A stretch of 64,000 nt of DNA from Pelosinus fermentans JBW45. Its GTDB lineage: Bacteria; Bacillota; Negativicutes; DSM-13327. A program made the position numbers and the translations under genes. The stretch is from contig NZ_CP010978.1 of the NCBI RefSeq assembly GCF_000271665.2, forward strand, positions 652,501 to 716,500, read 5' to 3'. Positions 53,732 to 64,000 of this stretch are shown piece by piece. The notes under the pieces are model-generated. The model saw only the letters and a program-made list of their open reading frames with translations. It was not told where the DNA came from and made no database searches. Each line of letters starts with the position of its first letter. Positions within the stretch are counted from its first letter, which is position 1.

Positions 53732-54148
53732 ATGCGGAAGAACTGGGATTTATATTTTTTAGATATTGCATTTCAGGTAGCGGAGCGCAGTACTTGCTTA
53801 AGACGGCAGGTGGGCGCTGTGATCGTAAAAGATAAAAGAATCAAAGGGACTGGCTATAACGGCAGTCCGGCGGGGTTGCCTCATTGTATCGATGATGGTT
53901 GCGCTATGCTGGATGGACATTGTATACGCTGCATTCACGCGGAGCCCAATGCCCTGCTGGAATGCACTCCTGATGAAAGGCAAGGAGCTACTTTGTATTG
54001 TACCGATAGGCCCTGTCCTGAATGCCAGAAGCTCATCATTACTTCTGGTATTACAAAAGTAGTATATGGGAGAGATTATAATCCCCATACAGATTGGTTT
54101 GCGCTATCTTCTATTGAAGTAGTATACATGCCAAAAGAGGAAATGTAA
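53732..54148 (+). CDS. comEB: Deoxycytidylate (dCMP) deaminase family protein, ComEB-like
   Basis: 138 residues. Zinc-dependent deaminase converting dCMP to dUMP for thymidylate. Catalytic HAEPNALLE (His and Glu) near residue 70 and CPECQK (two Cys ligands) near 99. GAGGGGACATGT before the ATG. In Bacillus the homologue is comEB, next to competence genes; none is present here. The downstream neighbour also acts on nucleotides. Confidence 0.92.
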   Translation: MRKNWDLYFLDIAFQVAERSTCLRRQVGAVIVKDKRIKGTGYNGSPAGLPHCIDDGCAMLDGHCIRCIHAEPNALLECTPDERQGATLYCTDRPCPECQKLIITSGITKVVYGRDYNPHTDWFALSSIEVVYMPKEEM

Positions 54149-54169
54149 TTTTATCCTAGGAGGAGCATT

Positions 54170-54829
54170 GTGATTGAGTCGATTTATCTGCCAAAGCTGA
54201 ATAATCTAACTCCTACCTTAGATTCAACGCTACTTAAGATTATGGAAGAAGCCGGTGAATTAGCTCGAGCAGTGCTGCACTTCTTGCCATATGAGAATAT
54301 GCTGTCTGCTAAGGAAAATATTCCAGTAATCGCAGAAGAATTGTTAGAAGAAGTAGCAACCGAGTTATTAGACGTAGCGCAAACATGTGTTACCATGTTG
54401 TTTGTTATGGAAGAATCCTATGATGTAGAAGTGGATGCCTTAATTGATGAACATATTGGGAAATTGACACGTAAAGGATATTTGTTTGATCATACGCTTT
54501 TCTATAGTATTACAACGGTAGGTGCATTTAAGTATTTAAATTTACCTAGGCTCATTTTAGATGATGTGACTCTCTTAACGACGGTTTGCAAAATTCAAGA
54601 AGAAATAGGGGAATTTACGCAATTCTTGGGAAAACGATCAGGGGCATCAGGTGAAAAGCCAGAATTAGGAGTGCAGGCTGCCTTGTTAGGCTGTGCCTAT
54701 GAGCTATTAGACGTGGCTCAATGTTGTTTTACCATGATGTATATTCTGGCAAAAAAGTACCAGGTTAATATGGAAGAGCTATTAGCAGGACACATAGCCA
54801 AACTCAGACGAAAAGGCTATTGCATGTGA
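54170..54829 (+). CDS. Tandem MazG-like nucleotide pyrophosphohydrolase
   Basis: 219 residues built from two MazG-like halves: EEAGELARAVL...EEVATELLDVAQTCVTML (about 25-85) and EEIGEFTQFL...YELLDVAQCCFTMMYIL (about 145-200), each with the EExxE and ExxD metal motifs, and each closing with IGKLTRKGY or IAKLRRKGY. MazG-like enzymes hydrolyse NTPs to NMP and pyrophosphate and assemble as dimers; here one chain would make the pair. GTG start after GGAGGAGC. Next to dCMP deaminase, it may help control the nucleotide pool. Confidence 0.82.
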   Translation: MIESIYLPKLNNLTPTLDSTLLKIMEEAGELARAVLHFLPYENMLSAKENIPVIAEELLEEVATELLDVAQTCVTMLFVMEESYDVEVDALIDEHIGKLTRKGYLFDHTLFYSITTVGAFKYLNLPRLILDDVTLLTTVCKIQEEIGEFTQFLGKRSGASGEKPELGVQAALLGCAYELLDVAQCCFTMMYILAKKYQVNMEELLAGHIAKLRRKGYCM

Positions 54830-54923
54830 TCGAAGCAAATAATTTCACTAAAGTAGAATCCGTTTGACAAGGGTATTAGCGTGATGTAAAATGGGATTGT
54901 TGCGTAGAAATGAGGTGCTAATT

Positions 54924-55952
54924 ATGCAAACATATATTGTGGCGTTTACGATTGCTTTAGCGGTTGCTTACTTTGCAACACCGCGGGTAAAAGATTTTGC
55001 GATAAAAGTCGGAGCATTGGATGCTCCAGATGATCGAAAAGTGCATACTAAACCCATTCCCCGGATGGGTGGATTGGCTATTTATGCAGCCTTCGTGTTG
55101 GCTGTGTTAGCAAGTATGTACGTAAGTCGTGAGGTTATGGGGCTGCTAGTAGGCGGTACAGTCATTCTAATCGTAGGTATTATTGATGACTTAAAGCCAT
55201 TGCCAGCGAGGGTGAAGCTGTTAGGTCAAATCATAGCAGCGGCTGTTCTGGTCATGTTCGACATTAAGATTGAGTGGCTAACCAATCCTTTTGGCGAAAT
55301 GATTTATGTAGAGTACTTGGCAATACCACTGACGATTTTGTGGGTGGTTGGCTTAACTAATACAGTTAACTTGATTGATGGATTGGACGGATTGGCGGCA
55401 GGAGTATCTACCATTGCGTCAGTTACGATTCTGTTAGTGGCGTTGCAGCAAAATTTCTGGACTGTGGCTGTGTTAACAGCAGCGTTAGCTGGGAGTGCAT
55501 TGGGCTTTTTACAGCATAATTTCAATCCGGCGAAAATATTTATGGGTGATACAGGAAGTATGTTTTTAGGATATATGTTAGCTGCGATATCCATTCTCGG
55601 TACTGTGAAAAGTGCGGCTACCATTGCTTTGATTGTACCGATTGTAGCTTTAGGTTTGCCGATTTTGGATACGGCTTTTGCAATTATTCGCCGTTACATG
55701 AGTGGACGTCCTATTTTTAAACCCGATAAAGGGCATTTGCATCATCGATTATTAGAGATGGGGCTTACGCAAAAGCAAGCCGTATTATTAATGTATGTTA
55801 TGAGCGGCTGTTTAGGTTTGAGTGCCATTGCCTTAACCGAGGTGAATAAATCCTTTGGGGCGCTTATTATTGTTGTTTTGCTGGGTATTGCCTTTGTTGG
55901 TGCGAAAAAAATAGGTGTCCTAAAGGCAACGAAGTCAATTGAAAGTCACTGA
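54924..55952 (+). CDS. wecA: Undecaprenyl-phosphate N-acetylglucosaminyl 1-phosphate transferase (WecA/TagO/MraY family)
   Basis: 342 residues with about 10 membrane helices. Links a GlcNAc-1-phosphate to undecaprenyl phosphate to start a glycan. Conserved loops DDRKVHTKPIPRMGG, GIIDDLKPLPARVKL, NLIDGLDGLAAG, FMGDTGSMFLGY and HLHHRLLEMGL. ATG 54924 with GAGGTG upstream; the longer frame begins at 54891. Its partner wecB follows, so the two supply envelope polysaccharide. A terminator follows. Confidence 0.92.
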   Translation: MQTYIVAFTIALAVAYFATPRVKDFAIKVGALDAPDDRKVHTKPIPRMGGLAIYAAFVLAVLASMYVSREVMGLLVGGTVILIVGIIDDLKPLPARVKLLGQIIAAAVLVMFDIKIEWLTNPFGEMIYVEYLAIPLTILWVVGLTNTVNLIDGLDGLAAGVSTIASVTILLVALQQNFWTVAVLTAALAGSALGFLQHNFNPAKIFMGDTGSMFLGYMLAAISILGTVKSAATIALIVPIVALGLPILDTAFAIIRRYMSGRPIFKPDKGHLHHRLLEMGLTQKQAVLLMYVMSGCLGLSAIALTEVNKSFGALIIVVLLGIAFVGAKKIGVLKATKSIESH

Positions 55953-55962
55953 GGATACATTT

Positions 55963-55990
55963 TGGGCGGGCATTATGCCTGCCCATTTTT
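55963..55990 (+). terminator. Intrinsic terminator after wecA
   Basis: TGGGCGGGCA pairs with TGCCTGCCCA around a short loop, then TTTTTATT. Confidence 0.85.
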
Positions 55991-56021
55991 ATTCTGTTAT
56001 TAGAGTGCAGCTTATAATTTA

Positions 56022-56054
56022 GAACTCTTTGTGCCCTTTGCGTCTTTGTGGTTC
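56022..56054. repeat. Half of a type A palindromic repeat
   Basis: GAACTCTTTGTGCCCTTTGC then GTCTTTGTGGTTC. Only the right arm remains; the left arm is absent. Confidence 0.7.
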
Positions 56055-56149
56055 TATTGTTTTAAGTTTTATAAAAAAATTCTCTTGCTGAAAGATAGTA
56101 TAACCTTTTCAATAAAACAATAAAGTGGATTTAAAGGGGGAGTATGTAT

Positions 56150-57331
56150 ATGTCACGTATTAAAGTAATGACCGTATTTGGAACAAGGCCAGAAGCTATT
56201 AAAATGGCTCCGGTTATTTTAGAACTCAACAAGCATTCAGAACATATTATACCGATTGTAGCAGTTACTGCCCAACATAGAGAGATGTTAGACCAAGTAC
56301 TACAATTATTTCACATTGTGCCAGACTATGATCTGGATATTATGTCTCAAGGACAAACCTTATTTGATATCACTTCCAGGGCTATGTATGGGCTAAATGA
56401 AGTGCTAAGTAAGGAAAAGCCTGACATTGTTTTGGTGCATGGAGATACAACCACTACTTTTGCGGGAGCGTTGGCTGCATTTTACCACCAAACAGCTGTT
56501 GGTCATGTAGAGGCTGGTCTTAGGACTCATAATAAATATTCACCATTCCCTGAGGAAATGAATCGTAAATTAACAGGTTCCTTGACCGATATCCATTTTG
56601 CTCCAACAAAAACGGCAAAAGAAAATTTAATAAGAGAAGCAATAACAGCCGATGCTACTTTTGTTACGGGCAATACTGTAATTGATGCGCTGCTGACGAC
56701 TGTGGACAAAAACTATCGATTTGCCGAGGAAGTCTTGGCGAATATCGATTATACAAGAAAACGGGTTATTTTAGTAACGACTCATCGACGTGAAAATTTA
56801 GGGGAGCCCATGAGGCATGTATACCAAGCCTTACGAGATATTGTGACAGAGTTTGAAGATGTGGAAGTTGTTTTTCCAGTCCATAAAAATCCTCTTGTGC
56901 GGGATGTTGTCAATAGCGAATTAGGCGGTATTGGCAGGGTGAAATTAATTGATCCTCTAGAGTATCAGCCATTCGCCAACTTATTGGCTCGTTCATACCT
57001 TGTTCTCACTGATTCCGGCGGTGTGCAGGAAGAAGCTCCTGCCTTAGGAAAACCTGTGTTGGTATTGCGGGATAATACAGAACGCCCAGAAGCGATTGAA
57101 GCCGGAACTGTAAAGTTGATTGGTACGAATAAAGATAGAGTGTATCAAGAGACACGATTATTACTAGCTGATTCGGGGGAATATGATCGTATGGCAAATG
57201 CTTGCAATCCTTATGGCGATGGACAAGCTTCCAGACGAATTGTAGAAACGATTTTATGGAAATATGGCTTTTCCCAAGAAAAACCAAGTCAGTTTGGTGA
57301 TTCTTGCGATCTTAGGATAAAAAAAGATTGA
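56150..57331 (+). CDS. wecB: UDP-N-acetylglucosamine 2-epimerase (non-hydrolysing)
   Basis: 393 residues. Interconverts UDP-GlcNAc and UDP-ManNAc. MTVFGTRPEAIKMAPVI, HVEAGLRTHNKYSPFPEEMNRK, TTHRRENLGEPM and LTDSGGVQEEAPALGKPVLVLRDNTERPE are the family signatures. ATG 56150 is 7 bases after AAAGGGGGAG; ATG 56144 is too near. With wecA it supports envelope glycan synthesis using UDP-GlcNAc from GlmU. Confidence 0.94.
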   Translation: MSRIKVMTVFGTRPEAIKMAPVILELNKHSEHIIPIVAVTAQHREMLDQVLQLFHIVPDYDLDIMSQGQTLFDITSRAMYGLNEVLSKEKPDIVLVHGDTTTTFAGALAAFYHQTAVGHVEAGLRTHNKYSPFPEEMNRKLTGSLTDIHFAPTKTAKENLIREAITADATFVTGNTVIDALLTTVDKNYRFAEEVLANIDYTRKRVILVTTHRRENLGEPMRHVYQALRDIVTEFEDVEVVFPVHKNPLVRDVVNSELGGIGRVKLIDPLEYQPFANLLARSYLVLTDSGGVQEEAPALGKPVLVLRDNTERPEAIEAGTVKLIGTNKDRVYQETRLLLADSGEYDRMANACNPYGDGQASRRIVETILWKYGFSQEKPSQFGDSCDLRIKKD

Positions 57332-57387
57332 TACAGGTGAAGACTACTCTTTTTGAGTTCTAGGAACGCCTATTCGCCGGATTTGTG

Positions 57388-57440
57388 GCTCTGAGGCTCC
57401 CACTAGAAAGAAGGGAATCTTAGAGCTGTTTATTTATTAC
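57388..57440 (+). terminator. Possible terminator after wecB
   Basis: CTCTGAGGCTCCC and GGGAATCTTAGAG form an imperfect hairpin (57389-57427), followed by a T-rich stretch TGTTTATTTATT. The 268-base gap before the atp operon also holds a GCCATT/AATGGC hairpin at 57493-57516. Confidence 0.5.
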
Positions 57441-57599
57441 ATTAGATTGGAATATGCTTGTGTAAAAAAGACAAAAAAAGGGCAAGAAAATGCCATTGTA
57501 TACATAGATAATGGCAGGAGTTTCCTGGTGGCTGTCGAAAATTAAACTATTAGAAAAAATGACTCGAATCATTTTATAATTCTAATAGAGGTAGATGCC

Positions 57600-57812
57600 A
57601 TGCGAAAAGATAAGAACACATTGTTAAGTGCATTTAATACAGCGGCATCCATTGGTTTTTATTTGGTATCCTCTGTAGCGGCAGGCATATTGTTAGGCAG
57701 GTTTGTAGATGGGTATTTTTCTATTGCTCCTTGGGGAACTGTCTGGGGCATTGTGCTCGGTATGATAGCGGGAATGTGGTCCATATATAAGAAAGTGGTG
57801 GGAGGAAAATAG
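57600..57812 (+). CDS. atpZ: AtpZ/AtpI-type ATP synthase accessory protein
   Basis: 70 residues, two membrane helices (about 12-35 and 44-64) separated by FVDGYFSIAPWG. The short two-span protein before atpI is the AtpZ type, linked with Mg2+/Ca2+ handling or c-ring assembly. GAGG before the ATG. First gene of the atp operon; no convincing promoter was found near it. Confidence 0.8.
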   Translation: MRKDKNTLLSAFNTAASIGFYLVSSVAAGILLGRFVDGYFSIAPWGTVWGIVLGMIAGMWSIYKKVVGGK

Positions 57813-57840
57813 AGAGTAATTCATTACTTTCTGGATCGAT

Positions 57841-58224
57841 ATGCAGGAATATGTTGTAGAAATTAAAAAGACAATCATGCAAATGTTAGTATGGGGTAGT
57901 TTGATCTGTGCTGCGGCTTATTTTACAGGACATTCTGAAAAAATATCCGGACTCATTATTGGAATTTTCACGAGTGCGATTTATTTTTTATTAATGGGGT
58001 ATCGTATAAAGAAAAGTGCTGAAATGCCTGTAAATCAGGCATTACTATATACAAAAATAGGTTGGCTCATACGGTTGAGTTTTATTGTTGCGATGTTGTT
58101 ATTGTCAATAAAACTGCCAGGAATTGATTTTTGGTCAGCTGTATTTGGCTTATTTAGTCTGCAGATTGTTTTGTTCTTACAAGCTGTAGTGCTTGTAACA
58201 AAAAGTTTTTTCGTAAAATCATAG
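57841..58224 (+). CDS. atpI: ATP synthase subunit I (AtpI)
   Basis: 127 residues with four hydrophobic segments (about 15-30, 38-52, 72-90, 98-120). Typical short ATP-synt_I protein that helps assemble the c-ring. ATG 57841, 28 bases after atpZ; the binding site is weak. Confidence 0.8.
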   Translation: MQEYVVEIKKTIMQMLVWGSLICAAAYFTGHSEKISGLIIGIFTSAIYFLLMGYRIKKSAEMPVNQALLYTKIGWLIRLSFIVAMLLLSIKLPGIDFWSAVFGLFSLQIVLFLQAVVLVTKSFFVKS

Positions 58225-58282
58225 TTGCATAGACGCAATTTAGCGTTTTAGCATATTGTATTAACAAGAAAGGAGGGAGGAT

Positions 58283-58954
58283 ATGGAACACGGTCATGAA
58301 ATTGGAAGTCATCCCTTAGCCCATTTTGCAGGTTTGACCTTTAATATGGATACGCTAATCATGACTTGGATTACGATGGCAATTGTCATTGTACTGGCGA
58401 TAGCCGCAACCAGGAGAATTGAACTTCGGCCGCGAGGCTGGCAGAATTTCTTAGAAATGGCTGTCGTTTATTTACTGGAACAAGTGGAGACAAACATGGG
58501 ACCAAAAGGTCAAAAACTAGCTCCGCTCATTATCACACTATTTTTATTCTTAGTAGTAGGTAATGAACTCGGATTAGTACCGGGTTTTACATCGCCAACC
58601 AATGATATTAATACGACACTAGGATTAGCATTAATGATTGTTGCAATCGTTCATGTTCTAGGAATCAAAAACAAAGGGTTTACAAGGTATATCAAACATT
58701 TTTTTGAACCCTATATACCTTTTGTAGTGATTAATATTATTGAAGAGGTTGCCAAGCCAATTACATTATCATTTCGTTTATTCGGTAATATTTTGGCTGG
58801 AGAAATTCTATTACTGGTATTAGGCATGCTGGTACCTTATTTTGTACCTACGTTATGGCTGGCTTTTAGTGTGTTTGTTGGTATTGTACAAGCATTTATC
58901 TTTACCATGTTGTCAATATCCTATCTTTCAAACTCAATGCAAGACGGTCATTAG
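58283..58954 (+). CDS. atpB: ATP synthase F0 subunit a
   Basis: 223 residues. The conserved helix with the essential Arg is in ITLSFRLFGNILAGEILL near 160, plus a later acidic-free region VFVGIVQAFIFTMLSISYLS. It forms the half-channels beside the c-ring. AGGAGGGAGG lies upstream. Confidence 0.94.
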   Translation: MEHGHEIGSHPLAHFAGLTFNMDTLIMTWITMAIVIVLAIAATRRIELRPRGWQNFLEMAVVYLLEQVETNMGPKGQKLAPLIITLFLFLVVGNELGLVPGFTSPTNDINTTLGLALMIVAIVHVLGIKNKGFTRYIKHFFEPYIPFVVINIIEEVAKPITLSFRLFGNILAGEILLLVLGMLVPYFVPTLWLAFSVFVGIVQAFIFTMLSISYLSNSMQDGH

Positions 58955-58995
58955 GTAAGGCGTAAAGATTGTGAATACAGATGATAATCAAATAA

Positions 58996-59277
<282 letters not shown>

Positions 59278-59354
59278 GGTTTTAAATAAGGTTGCTGGCT
59301 TGAAAAGTTCTTGCCAGTGTCTCCTTTATACCGATCAAAGAGGAGGTGCTTTCA

Positions 59355-59851
59355 TTGGTTGAATTGAATGGGACGCTACTAGCGCAAATTGTGAATTTCC
59401 TGCTTTTAGTTGTCATCCTTGCTAAATTTGCCTATAAACCGTTAATGCAAGGCTTGGCAGATCGTCAACAAAAAATTGCGGATGCGATTGATACCGCAGA
59501 ACGTGACAGACGAGAAGCTGAACAACTAAAACTAGAATATAAGCAGCATTTGGTAGAAGCGCGAGCTAAAGCACAAGCAATTGTGGAAACCGCTGAGAAA
59601 TTGGCAGAAGAAAATAAAGAAGAAATTTTAAAATCTGCACGAGCAGAAAGTGCTCATATCTTGCAAAAAGCCCAAGAAGAAGTGATGCGAGAACGTGAGT
59701 TAGCTCTAGCACAGCTTCGCAGTGAAGTGGTAGCTATGTCTATGGCAGCTGCAACTAAAATTGTAAAAGAAAAAATGGATACCGAATTAAACGCTAGCAT
59801 TGTGTCTGATTTTATTGAAAAACTCGATGAACAGAAAATAGGTGGTATGCC

Positions 59852-59858
<7 letters not shown>
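59355..59858 (+). CDS. atpF: ATP synthase F0 subunit b
   Basis: 167 residues. One N-terminal membrane helix (NGTLLAQIVNFLLLVVILAKFAY) and a long charged coiled coil, the peripheral stalk. TTG 59355 is 6 bases after AGGAGGTG; the GTG at 59346 lies inside that site. Its 3' end overlaps atpH by 7 bases. Confidence 0.93.
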
Positions 59859-61947
<2,089 letters not shown>

Positions 61948-61952
61948 TGTAA

Positions 61953-64000
<2,048 letters not shown>

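Overview
This window looks like the chromosome of a spore-forming, diderm Firmicute of the Negativicutes, most like Pelosinus or other Sporomusaceae. This is an inference from gene content and order. The codon use is moderately AT-rich. There are two tandem SPOCS/DUF3794 spore-coat-type proteins, a Bacillus-like block rpmE-yqhQ-prfA-prmC-ywlC-mntP-ywlE-rpiB-ywlG-glyA, a complete atp operon, and a secretin-like protein that only makes sense in a cell with an outer membrane. No rRNA, tRNA, prophage or CRISPR array was seen.

Layout. 1-6.4 kb: the end of an unidentified gene, a HAD phosphatase, a small membrane protein, a secreted CAP-domain protein, a Cys-rich zinc-ribbon protein, two SPOCS proteins (one with an Asp/His/Cys-rich insert, one with an SH3b domain), a HipA-like kinase and an L,D-transpeptidase. 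6.6-17 kb: housekeeping genes (cheW, ispE, GntR regulator, NTP transferase, purR, ilvA, glmU, prs, acetyltransferase, polysaccharide deacetylase, pth). 17-21 kb: a fructose PTS operon on the minus strand. 21-29 kb: the ribosome/translation/one-carbon block listed above. 29-40 kb: an RpiR-regulated sugar-acid or polyol catabolic cluster (GntP permease, Zn dehydrogenase, two FGGY kinases, two 2-hydroxyacid dehydrogenases, HAD phosphatase). 40-46.6 kb: an ilvH-ilvC-leuA-leuB-ilvB operon behind a long leader holding a ykkC-family riboswitch, probably the ppGpp class. 46.7-51.4 kb: a decayed REP-type transposase and four minus-strand genes, three encoding exported proteins, one of them secretin-like. 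51.6-57.3 kb: aminotransferase with an Lrp regulator, dCMP deaminase, a double MazG-like protein, and the envelope sugar enzymes wecA and wecB. 57.6-64 kb: the atp operon, cut in atpD by the window end.

The most unusual feature at window scale is a set of at least a dozen intergenic palindromic repeats of about 50-95 bp in three related types, all bounded by GAACC(A/G)C and its complement. A truncated, multiply disrupted RAYT-like transposase lies directly against one copy. The other strong signals are the riboswitch ahead of the branched-chain operon, the TGAAAATAAT motif repeated in front of the GntP gene, the two-carboxylate ion site in AtpE, and the secretin/exported-protein cluster of unknown function.

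Many starts given here are downstream of the longest open frame, because a clear Shine-Dalgarno sequence sits inside the longer frame or because the longer frame runs through a repeat or the riboswitch.
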